The position numbers and the translations under genes are program-made. Under the pieces are notes generated by a model. That model made no database searches. It had not been told where the DNA came from and saw only the letters and a list, made by a program, of their open reading frames with translations. From positions 1 through 31,087 of the forward strand of contig CAJMNR010000042.1 of assembly GCA_905214875.1 (NCBI GenBank): a stretch of 31,087 bases of DNA. Reading direction: 5' to 3'. Positions 17,390 through 24,182 of the stretch are shown one piece after another. Each line of letters begins with the position of its first letter. The stretch's first letter is position 1. This stretch comes from an uncultured bacterium (GTDB lineage Bacteria > Bacillota > Clostridia > Lachnospirales > Lachnospiraceae).

Positions 17390-18355
17390 ATGAAAATAGT
17401 AGTATTGGACGGACAAATTGAAAATCCGGGCGACTTAAGCTGGGAGCCACTGAAAACATTAGGCGAGGTAACCATCTATGACAGGACTTCTTATATAGAG
17501 TCACCGGTAATTGCCGAGAGAATTGGGGATGCAGAGATTGTCATAAGCAATAAGACTCCTATTAGCAAAGAGACGATTGAAAAATGTCCGAATATAAAAT
17601 TAATTGCAGTCCTGGCAACTGGATATAATGTGATTGCCTATGAGTATGCAAAGGAGAAAGGTATTCCGGTTGTAAATGTACCTTCCTATGGAACTCAGGT
17701 TGTGGCACAGTATGCGGTAGGAATGCTAATGGAGATTTGTTCCCATATCGGTCATCATAATCAGACAGTCAAAGAGGGCAAATGGACCAACAATAGAGAA
17801 TGGTGTTATTGGGATTATCCGATGATCGAGCTGTTTGGTAAGACTGCCGGCATTATCGGACTTGGACGAATTGGACAGGCAACTGCAAGGATTTTGAAGG
17901 CAATGGGAATGAGAGTACTTGCAGATGCTTCCCATCAAAGTGAGGCAGGAAAAGAAGTCGCAGAATATGTAGAACTTGATACACTATTTGCAGAGTCTGA
18001 CGTAATCTTCTTGCATTGTCCATTATTTCCGGAAACAGAGGGAATCATTAATAAAGAAAGCATTTCGAAAATGAAAGACGGTGTAATCTTAATTAACAAT
18101 AGCCGTGGTCAGTTGATCGTGGAACAGGACCTAGCGGATGCATTAAATAGCGGGAAAGTGTATGCTGCAGGACTAGATGTAGTTTCTGTCGAACCGATAG
18201 AAAAAGAGAATCCGTTGTTAACAGCAAAGAATTGTCTGATCACACCACATATTTCATGGGCGGCAAAAGAAGCGAGACAGAGAATCATGGACATCACGGT
18301 GGCTAATATTAAGGCATTCTTAGACGGAACGCCAGTGAATGTAGTTAATAAATAA
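17390..18355 (+). CDS. D-2-hydroxyacid dehydrogenase (glycerate dehydrogenase-like)
   Basis: NAD-dependent oxidoreductase of 321 aa reducing a 2-ketoacid such as hydroxypyruvate or glyoxylate; the exact substrate is not visible. The Rossmann motif GLGRIG is at 157-162, followed by an Asp (D179) at the end of the next strand, which favours NAD over NADP. The catalytic triad of the family is R239 (NNSRG), E268 (SVEP) and H287 (TPHISW). The ATG at 17390 is chosen because AGGAGA lies 7-8 nt upstream; an open frame reaches back to 17225 but its residues do not look like part of the fold. The next gene starts 47 nt downstream and may be co-transcribed. Confidence 0.92.
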   Translation: MKIVVLDGQIENPGDLSWEPLKTLGEVTIYDRTSYIESPVIAERIGDAEIVISNKTPISKETIEKCPNIKLIAVLATGYNVIAYEYAKEKGIPVVNVPSYGTQVVAQYAVGMLMEICSHIGHHNQTVKEGKWTNNREWCYWDYPMIELFGKTAGIIGLGRIGQATARILKAMGMRVLADASHQSEAGKEVAEYVELDTLFAESDVIFLHCPLFPETEGIINKESISKMKDGVILINNSRGQLIVEQDLADALNSGKVYAAGLDVVSVEPIEKENPLLTAKNCLITPHISWAAKEARQRIMDITVANIKAFLDGTPVNVVNK

Positions 18356-18402
18356 GGATAGCGCATAACGGTATGCCGTGATAGAAAGGATTTTATTTCA
18401 GT

Positions 18403-18945
18403 ATGTACTTAGTATCTATTTATTTTGATGAATCGACCGATAAGAGGATTCGCCAATATATAAAGCAAGTGGCGAAAAAAAGCGGGAATTACGCTATGAT
18501 TGATGGAGATGTTCCACCTCATATTACGATTTCTGCTTTTGAAACGAAGCATGAAGATGAAGTAATACAAATACTTGACCAAAAGATACAGTCGTTTAAT
18601 AAGGGAATGTTACAATGGGTTTCCATCGGCGTATTCTTACCACAAGTCATTTATCTGGCACCGGTGTTAAATGAATATCTTCATGAGCTGTCAGTGGCAG
18701 TTTACGAAAGCATATTTGAACTAGATGGGATTAGCGTTCGAAAGTGTTACCAGCCATTACAGTGGATGCCCCACACGACCATTGGAAAACAGTTATCGAA
18801 GGAAGAGATGGCAAATGCCTTTGTAACACTACAGAATAACTTTCATGTCTTCAAAGGTGAAGTGACAAAGATTGGCCTTGCAAAGACAAATCCATATCGA
18901 GACATTGCTCTGTGGGAGTTAGAAAGTAATCTAGATTGTGATTAA
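18403..18945 (+). CDS. 2H phosphoesterase, 2'-5' RNA ligase (LigT)-like
   Basis: Protein of 180 aa with the two HxT motifs of the 2H phosphoesterase superfamily: H40-I-T42 in PPHITISAF and H124-T-T126 in MPHTTIGK. These form a two-fold active site that acts on 2'-5' or cyclic phosphodiester bonds in RNA or nucleotides. The substrate is unknown. It follows the dehydrogenase gene closely on the same strand. AAAGGA lies about 14 nt before the ATG, which is long. Confidence 0.85.
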   Translation: MYLVSIYFDESTDKRIRQYIKQVAKKSGNYAMIDGDVPPHITISAFETKHEDEVIQILDQKIQSFNKGMLQWVSIGVFLPQVIYLAPVLNEYLHELSVAVYESIFELDGISVRKCYQPLQWMPHTTIGKQLSKEEMANAFVTLQNNFHVFKGEVTKIGLAKTNPYRDIALWELESNLDCD

Positions 18946-19152
18946 GATAAGGGTGTTCAGAAGAAAAACGCATGTTGATGTTGAATAGGAAGAGAAACAA
19001 GTAAAATTAATAAATAGGACGAGTTGTGAGAGTGAAACTATGAGCAATATCGACCAGATGGAAGATCCCCTTTCTTATATGTGCTATTTACGCGGGCAAC
19101 GAGCCAAAGTCCTGCTTGCATGACCTTGGCGACTGCCGCGATAATGAGAAAA
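18946..19152. other. Intergenic region between converging genes
   Basis: It separates the 3' ends of the LigT-like gene (plus) and the DUF3592-type gene (minus). It holds copy 1 of the 65-nt structured repeat at 19085-19149. No clear intrinsic terminator was found for the LigT-like gene, so the repeat may serve at transcript ends. Confidence 0.5.
19085..19149 (+). repeat. 65-nt structured intergenic repeat, copy 1
   Basis: It matches copy 2 at 30994-31058 at 61 of 65 positions. It is more G/C-rich than its surroundings. Element positions 7-10 and 12-14 (CGCG, GCA) pair with 50-56 (TGCCGCG), leaving one bulged purine. An inner arm pairs 19-23 (GCCAA) with 42-46 (TTGGC), then GTC with GAC and TG with CA around a short loop. 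One difference between the copies changes a T-G pair to T-A. The strand is arbitrary. Function unknown. Confidence 0.75.
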
Positions 19153-19554
19153 TCAGATTTTAAAGAGAGTAAGTAGTATGCCTAAAAAGAACGATAGAAT
19201 ACCAACCGAAGTAATTATAATAAATAGAGGTGAAATCGTGGAATTCTCATGTAGAGAGAGTATTTGCGATGGCTTATTAGGGTTAAAGAGAATTTCGATA
19301 CGTTTCCCAGCTTCATAGTTGGCTGGCGATTGGGTGGTAAAGGTCGATATAACCTGTTCTTGGTTTATAACGTACTTTACGATGACTTGAAAGAGTTCTA
19401 ATGATGGCTCTTGAGTGCTAAGTGGCTTAATTTCGGTAATTTCAGCAACGGCTCGGTTAGTGGAGCTATGCCGCTCCTTTAAGGTACAGGTAATTAATGT
19501 GTATCCAAATAAGGCAACAAAGATTCCAAAGATAATAAAACCAATTCCGGTCAT
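19153..19554 (-). CDS. DUF3592-type membrane protein
   Basis: Protein of 133 aa with two membrane helices, about residues 3-24 (GFIIFGIFVALFGYTLI) and 105-130 (PLFIIITSVGILSFFLGIL). They flank a soluble beta-rich domain of about 75 residues with VKYVINQEQVISTF and GKRIEILFNPNKPSQ. This layout matches DUF3592, function unknown. The ATG at 19554 is chosen because GGAGG lies 8 nt upstream; an ATG five codons earlier lies before that site. Confidence 0.65.
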   Translation of the reverse strand: MTGIGFIIFGIFVALFGYTLITCTLKERHSSTNRAVAEITEIKPLSTQEPSLELFQVIVKYVINQEQVISTFTTQSPANYEAGKRIEILFNPNKPSQILSLHENSTISPLFIIITSVGILSFFLGILLTLFKI

Positions 19555-20101
19555 AGTCTCATCCTCCATTTCTTTTAAGAAGAAAATGCATAGTTATCAA
19601 TTCTATTAAAATATATGAATTTAAAAATGGAATCATTCGCCTAATATTTTTGTTTTTTTCAGGAAAAAAAAGGTCGTTAAGAGTAAGGAAAGACAATCAG
19701 ATAGGGAGGATACAAATTCTACCAAAAATAATTACTGAATGTTGGGCACTTGATTTATGCATAAATAACAAAAAGGTCTAATTTTGTAGTAAAAGACTTG
19801 CAGACTATCCTTTGACTAGCTTATTATATACATAGCAAGATTAATAAGGAGACAAGCGCAAGGTAGAATATAATTTTTAGTAAAAAGGATTACATATAGA
19901 AAACTAAAAATTGTTTGTTTCATTTCAGCGACGAGTTCCCAAGTAACTCGAGAATGACATAAAAAATGTAAATCAAATGGTGAACCCTACGAGGTGTCTC
20001 TAGGTAATTAAGCTTAGAACATATAGTGAATTGCATATTTAACAATAGATGTAAAACTTTGATTAGTATGCGAATGATGAGAAGTTTTAGGAGGATTAGA
20101 C
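19555..20101. other. Intergenic region with promoter and structured leader of kdgK-like gene
   Basis: It contains a promoter at 19798-19827 and then a leader of about 270 nt. Two hairpins are seen: CGAGTT/AACTCG (19932-19950), and CCTA-c-GAG/CTC-TAGG with loop GTGT (19986-20004). No known riboswitch class is recognised. A convincing small gene was not found. Confidence 0.5.
19798..19827 (+). promoter_or_regulatory. Probable promoter of kdgK-like gene
   Basis: TTGCAG (19798-19803), 18-bp spacer, TATTAT (19822-19827). A TTGACT lies inside the spacer (19812-19817) and could be an alternative -35 for a -10 further down. Confidence 0.5.
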
Positions 20102-21124
20102 ATGAAAAAGCAGTTTGACCTATTATCATTAGGAGAAGTTTTATTAAGACTATCTCCACCAAACAATGAGAGAATTGTACGTGGTGATATTTTTGAGAAG
20201 CAAGTCGGAGGCGCGGAACTTAATGTAGTTTCTGGCGTATCTTTATTAGGACTTAGAACAGGTATGATTTCCAAACTTCCAGCCAATGCAGTTGGAACAT
20301 TTGCAAAGAACAAGATTCGTTATTCTGGAGTTAGTGATGATTATCTAGTATATGATCATGAAAAAGATGCAAGACTTGGTGTATATTACTATGAAAATGG
20401 TGCATACCCTAGAAAACCAGGAATTGTATATGACCGTATGTATACATCTATCAATAAAATTAACATTGATGAATTCCCAGAAGAAATCTACACTTCAACA
20501 AGATGTTTCCACACAACTGGTATTACATTAGCATTAAGTGAACAAACTAGAAAGACTACAATTGAAATGATGAAACGCTTCAAAGAAGCAGGAGTTTTAA
20601 TTTCTTTTGACGTTAACTTTAGAGGAAACTTATGGACAGGTGCAGAAGCGAAAGCTTGTATCGAAGAAATCCTTCCATATGTTGATGTATTCTTCTGTTC
20701 TGAAGATACTGCACGTTTAACATTCTTAAAAGAAGGAAACGTACATGAAATCATGAAGAGCTTTACAGAAGAATATCCAATTTCTATTGTAGCAGCAACT
20801 CAACGTACTGTTCATAGCCCAAAAGTTCATAGCTTTGGTTCTGTAATCTACAGTGCAAAAGAAGATGTATTCTATGAAGAAGCACCTTATGAAAACATTG
20901 ACGTTGTAGATAGAATTGGTAGTGGTGACGCTTATATCTCTGGTGTTTTATACGGCTTATTAGCACATGATGGAGATTGCCAAAAAGCACTTCAATATGG
21001 TAATGCTACAAGCTCTACAAAAAATACGATTCCAGGAGATATGCCATCTTCTGATCTTCGTGAAATCGAACGTATTATCCGTGATCATAACACAAGTGGT
21101 AAACAAGCTGAAATGGACCGTTAA
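20102..21124 (+). CDS. kdgK: PfkB-family sugar kinase, 2-keto-3-deoxygluconate kinase type
   Basis: Cytoplasmic ATP-dependent kinase of 340 aa, ribokinase/PfkB family. Visible motifs are GGAELNV (36-42), FDVNFRGNLW (169-178), which is typical of KDG kinases, and RIGSGDAYISG with catalytic D276. KDG kinase makes 2-keto-3-deoxy-6-phosphogluconate from pectin or uronate breakdown. No KDPG aldolase or uronate gene sits next to it, so the assignment to KDG over another keto-sugar rests on sequence alone. AGGAGG lies 7-8 nt before the ATG. Codon choice is strongly A/T-ending, as in highly expressed genes here. A strong terminator follows. Confidence 0.85.
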   Translation: MKKQFDLLSLGEVLLRLSPPNNERIVRGDIFEKQVGGAELNVVSGVSLLGLRTGMISKLPANAVGTFAKNKIRYSGVSDDYLVYDHEKDARLGVYYYENGAYPRKPGIVYDRMYTSINKINIDEFPEEIYTSTRCFHTTGITLALSEQTRKTTIEMMKRFKEAGVLISFDVNFRGNLWTGAEAKACIEEILPYVDVFFCSEDTARLTFLKEGNVHEIMKSFTEEYPISIVAATQRTVHSPKVHSFGSVIYSAKEDVFYEEAPYENIDVVDRIGSGDAYISGVLYGLLAHDGDCQKALQYGNATSSTKNTIPGDMPSSDLREIERIIRDHNTSGKQAEMDR

Positions 21125-21152
21125 GGGAACAATCAGCAAATAGTTTTTTATT

Positions 21153-21200
21153 GCACCGCAAACCGTTAGGCAATAAGGCCAAACGTTTGCGGTGCTTTTT
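21153..21200 (+). terminator. Rho-independent terminator of kdgK-like gene
   Basis: GCACCGCAAAC (21153-21163) pairs with GTTTGCGGTGC (21185-21195) and TTTTT follows. Confidence 0.92.
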
Positions 21201-21222
21201 GGTTGAAAAGGGAAGTTTTATA

Positions 21223-21412
21223 CAGATAGATAAAACTGTTATCTGGGGTGCAATTAATTAAACATGAAAATCGAAAATTTTCGCTGACACCTGCACGAGA
21301 GCATTTATATCGTTTCCTTTTCTGCGTCGAGGTTTCAAATCAGAACGGAAAACTTGATGAGTTTGCAAAGATTCTTCAAGAGCAGTTTTCTAAAAACATA
21401 AAAGATAGTTGA
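21223..21412 (+). pseudogene. Possible gene remnant, origin not recognised
   Basis: A frame open for about 60 codons and ending at TGA near 21410 encodes a protein-like stretch with LTPAREHLYRFLFCVEV and KLDEFAKILQEQFSKN. It has no start codon, no ribosome binding site and no room for a full gene, yet an intrinsic terminator lies just after it. This fits the 3' end of a decayed gene. No family is assigned and coding origin is uncertain. Confidence 0.3.
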
Positions 21413-21421
21413 CTCTAGCTA

Positions 21422-21463
21422 AAAAGGTCGTAGTCCAGAACATGGATTATGACCTTTTCTTTT
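21422..21463 (+). terminator. Rho-independent terminator after the remnant
   Basis: AAAAGGTCGTAGTCC (21422-21436) pairs with GGATTATGACCTTTT (21444-21458), with two G-T wobbles, followed by CTTTT. Confidence 0.8.
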
Positions 21464-21517
21464 GGAAGAGAAGCAGAAGTGTTCCATGATTTTAAAAAAA
21501 ATCCATTCTTTTAAATG

Positions 21518-21540
21518 TTACAAAAGTGTTACAATATTAT
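21518..21540 (+). promoter_or_regulatory. Direct repeat and -10 upstream of the microprotein gene
   Basis: TTACAA occurs at 21518-21523 and 21529-21534, an 11-bp period equal to one helical turn. It is followed directly by TATTAT (21535-21540), and no good -35 is present. Tandem sites with 11-bp spacing in place of a -35 are typical of promoters activated by PhoB/OmpR-class response regulators. Which regulator binds is unknown. Confidence 0.4.
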
Positions 21541-21578
21541 TATCCAATAGGGAAATAAACAGCAAGGAGGAGAGAACT

Positions 21579-21641
21579 ATGTGTTTCAAATTTAATTGTG
21601 CTGATTTATTAGAAATGATCAGAAAATGCTTTGGTTGCTAA
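21579..21641 (+). CDS. 20-residue cysteine-rich microprotein
   Basis: A short frame MCFKFNCADLLEMIRKCFGC, followed by TAA. A near-perfect Shine-Dalgarno AAGGAGG (21564-21570) lies 8 nt before the ATG. Four of 20 residues are cysteines (2, 7, 17, 20), set at both ends of a short amphipathic, mixed-charge helix, with a C-terminal CxxC. There is a promoter-like region upstream and a terminator 83 nt downstream, so it is its own transcription unit. It has no signal peptide. Possible roles are metal or redox binding, a signalling peptide, or a leader peptide that senses cysteine-tRNA. None can be decided from sequence. The coding call rests on RBS, terminator and composition. Confidence 0.6.
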   Translation: MCFKFNCADLLEMIRKCFGC

Positions 21642-21723
21642 TCATAAGCAAATTCTTATTACTACAAAAATATTTTGAAAGATACAAATATATATTTTAA
21701 ATTCGATTGTACAGATAATACGA

Positions 21724-21758
21724 GGGCTCCTAGCGTCAAAGGCTGGGAGCCTTTTTCT
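21724..21758 (+). terminator. Rho-independent terminator of the microprotein unit
   Basis: GGCTCCTAGC (21725-21734) pairs with GCTGGGAGCC (21742-21751), with one T-G wobble, followed by TTTTTCTT. Confidence 0.88.
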
Positions 21759-21781
21759 TAGGATTCATAAAAAGGGGATTT

Positions 21782-21824
21782 TGTAGATTTTCGTAACTTA
21801 CGAATAAGGCATACAAAATCTACA
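21782..21824. repeat. Nested inverted repeat
   Basis: TGTAGATTTT (21782-21791) is an exact inverted repeat of AAAATCTACA (21815-21824). Overlapping its left arm is a 15-bp perfect palindrome, TTCGTAA-C-TTACGAA (21790-21804). There is no T-tail, so it is not a normal terminator. It may be an operator or an RNA switch between two alternative hairpins. Confidence 0.65.
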
Positions 21825-21877
21825 TTTCGATGGACGGAATATCTAAGTTTTAGACACCTTATCTGTAGTTATGGAAG

Positions 21878-21905
21878 TTGAACGCAATTTTGTACATATT
21901 ATAAT
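21878..21905 (+). promoter_or_regulatory. Promoter of the kinase/ABC transporter operon
   Basis: TTGAAC (21878-21883), 16-bp spacer, perfect TATAAT (21900-21905). It lies about 65 nt before the kinase start and is one of the best sigma-A matches in the window. Confidence 0.7.
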
Positions 21906-21971
21906 TAAATACAAGAAGAAAAAACCTATATTTAGTAGAAAGTACTAAAAATAATAAGATTTAGGAAATAT

Positions 21972-22679
21972 ATGGGGGTTGAAATGAAAGAAGAACATAA
22001 GAAGAAGGTAGTAATGATTGGGCAAGAAGATGTGGAGGAGGGAATGCTCTTAAACCGACTGAATCCACATTTCTTATATAATACGCTTGAAACAATCCGT
22101 ATGATGGCAAGAAAGAATGATCAAACAGAGATTGAAGAGATGATCAAAATGCTAGGCAGAGTATTGAGGGGAAGCATTGAAGTAAGACCAGGTTTAGTTT
22201 CACTTCAATCAGAGATGAGGATGGTGGAGAGCTATTTAAGGATTCAACAGTATCGCTTTGGCGATCGAATCCGTTTTGAAATCCATATCGAATGTTCATT
22301 AGGAGGGATCTTTGTGTTGCCCCTAATGATACAGCCACTTGTAGAAAATGCATACAGATATGGATTAGAGGAGAAGGAGGGAAAAGATAGTCTAGTTTCA
22401 ATTACTGTGAGAAAGGGGGACAATCTACAAATCATTATAGAAGACAACGGGGTTGGTATAGAACAGGAAAAGTTCGAGCTTATTAAGCGTGGGATGGAAG
22501 ACTTCACAACATTTAATGAAGCAAAGATCAACCTTAGTAATATACATCAGAGAATTCAAATGCTATACGGAGAAAAGTATGGGATTACAATTCATTCAGC
22601 TAAGATGCAGGGAACCAAGGTAGAGATTTTGTTGCCAATTATTTATAACCCAACGTATCTTTGTGGAGAACAAGTATGA
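21972..22679 (+). CDS. YesM-type histidine kinase core, soluble, lacking sensor domain
   Basis: Protein of 235 aa with the His-kinase domain of the YesM/LytS class: LNPHFLYNTLETIRMMA with phospho-acceptor H33, N box PLVENAYRYG (N126), G1 box DNGVGI (158-163) and a G2-like end (INLSNIHQRI to GTKVEILLP). YesM-type kinases are normally about 570-600 aa with two membrane helices, an extracellular sensor and HAMP. All of these are absent here, and no response regulator gene is adjacent. It precedes the ABC transporter genes on the same strand, 44 nt away, so it may relay transporter status or another input. The ATG at 21972 has TAGGA upstream; the ATG at 21984 is an alternative with GGGGG upstream. 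Confidence 0.85.
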   Translation: MGVEMKEEHKKKVVMIGQEDVEEGMLLNRLNPHFLYNTLETIRMMARKNDQTEIEEMIKMLGRVLRGSIEVRPGLVSLQSEMRMVESYLRIQQYRFGDRIRFEIHIECSLGGIFVLPLMIQPLVENAYRYGLEEKEGKDSLVSITVRKGDNLQIIIEDNGVGIEQEKFELIKRGMEDFTTFNEAKINLSNIHQRIQMLYGEKYGITIHSAKMQGTKVEILLPIIYNPTYLCGEQV

Positions 22680-22723
22680 AGAAGTGAAAAAAATATAATG
22701 CATAGTTGGAGATGGGAGGAAGT

Positions 22724-24169
22724 ATGGAACGTACAAGAAAAAGTGTAGTAGCAAATCGATTATATATTGTACTTAGATTAGTCACAGTACTGTCAATCGT
22801 TTGTATGTTTGTTCCTAGTATTAATCCCGCTAGGATTACGAAATTGGTAGCCAAGACGATGTCATTTTTTACATCAGCTACTTCATATTCTGGCTTATCA
22901 GAGGGATTTACACGTGCAGTATCAAAAGGCTGGGTACAGGAAGGCAGTATTAAGATCTTATTTGCAGCCTGTCTGCTGTCACTAATTGGAATTATTTTAG
23001 TTGCTGTTTCAGCATGTATGTCTGTGGGGGAAATAAAGCTGAAACGATTAGGATTAAAAATTAATATCGTTGGTGCACTAATCACCGTGATATCAATGTT
23101 TGGCATAGTAATTGCATATCAGCAAATGTTAGATAGTCCAAAACCAGAAAAATTAGGCCTAACGTTTCAAAATGGATTCTATATTATCCTTGGAATAATG
23201 CTTGTGATTCTAGTACTTGGAATCATCATATTGTTATTGTTGCCAAAGGCAGAAAAGGATGAGAAGTACTACATGGAATCCAAGTATAAACTGTTTTTAA
23301 TGTTTATGCCATTTATTCTTATGATTTTTGTGTTTTCATATCTTCCATTAAGTGGATGGAGATATGCGTTCTTTGATTATAAAGCAGGAGGAGTCCTATC
23401 AAGTGATACATTTGTAGGCTTCAAATGGTTTAAATATCTATTTAATAATCAAGCAACTCGTCAGGATATTGTAAGGGTTCTTCGTAATACACTTGCAATG
23501 AGTGCACTTGGTATCGGAACATCTTGGGTATCCATGGCATTTGCAATCTTTATTTCAGAGATTAAGTCAAATAAATTCCGTAGAATTGTTCAGACGGTAA
23601 CGACAATTCCTAACTTTATTAGCTGGGTTTTAGTTTATGCAGTAGCACTTGCAATCTTCTCTTCTGATGGATTTATCTCATCACTCTTATCAGGATCTGG
23701 AGACGCAGTTGCAGGTACAAACTATTTACTTAGTGGAAGCCACACTTGGCTTAAGATGTTAGCCTGGGGAATGTGGAAAGGACTTGGATGGAATGCCATC
23801 ATCTACATAGCGGCTATATCTGGAATTGATCAGCAGCTGTATGAAGCAGCCAAGGTTGATGGAGCAGGTAGATTCCAGAGAATGTGGCATATTACAGTGC
23901 CTGGTTTAATTCCAACGTATTGTGTGCTTTTGTTATTATCGATTGCAGGCATCTTAAGCAACGGCCTCGATCAATACCTTGTATTCCAGAATGCTAATAA
24001 CAGTTCAGCAATTGAAGTATTGGATCTGTATGTATTCAAATTAGGTATTAATAAAGGAATTATTCCATTATCTACCGTAGTAGGTATGGTAAAATCCATT
24101 GTCAGTGTAACATTGCTGTTTACTGCAAACCGAATTTCAAAAGCAATTCGTGGCGAGAGTATAGTCTAG
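22724..24169 (+). CDS. Sugar ABC transporter permease (LplB/CUT1-like) with N-terminal membrane extension
   Basis: Integral membrane permease of 481 aa. The C-terminal 290 residues are a normal CUT1 permease with the EAA loop YEAAKVDGAGRFQRMWHITVPG, which docks the ATPase. The first 185 residues are extra, with about four predicted membrane helices (around 12-30, 75-95, 110-130 and 145-170), and match nothing I recognise. Related permeases are about 300 aa. The ATG at 22724 is chosen with GGGAGG just upstream. It pairs with the permease 13 nt downstream and the lipoprotein at 25160. No ATPase gene is present, as is usual for systems sharing an MsmX-type ATPase. Confidence 0.88.
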   Translation: MERTRKSVVANRLYIVLRLVTVLSIVCMFVPSINPARITKLVAKTMSFFTSATSYSGLSEGFTRAVSKGWVQEGSIKILFAACLLSLIGIILVAVSACMSVGEIKLKRLGLKINIVGALITVISMFGIVIAYQQMLDSPKPEKLGLTFQNGFYIILGIMLVILVLGIIILLLLPKAEKDEKYYMESKYKLFLMFMPFILMIFVFSYLPLSGWRYAFFDYKAGGVLSSDTFVGFKWFKYLFNNQATRQDIVRVLRNTLAMSALGIGTSWVSMAFAIFISEIKSNKFRRIVQTVTTIPNFISWVLVYAVALAIFSSDGFISSLLSGSGDAVAGTNYLLSGSHTWLKMLAWGMWKGLGWNAIIYIAAISGIDQQLYEAAKVDGAGRFQRMWHITVPGLIPTYCVLLLLSIAGILSNGLDQYLVFQNANNSSAIEVLDLYVFKLGINKGIIPLSTVVGMVKSIVSVTLLFTANRISKAIRGESIV

Positions 24170-24182
24170 GAGGTGAAGAATC

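Larger units (their letters stand above)
21642..21971. other. Intergenic region between microprotein and kinase genes
   Basis: It contains the microprotein terminator (21724-21758), a nested inverted repeat at 21782-21824, and a promoter for the kinase/ABC operon at 21878-21905. No further gene is seen. Confidence 0.6.

Noticed and set aside
19085..19149. Repeat as a tRNA, known ribozyme or CRISPR unit
   Set aside because: No cloverleaf, CCA end, T-loop or recognised ribozyme core is present, and two copies 12 kb apart do not form an array.
19920..20313. Minus-strand open frames over the kdgK leader and start
   Set aside because: They are shadows of the kdgK-like gene and leader, without ribosome binding sites.
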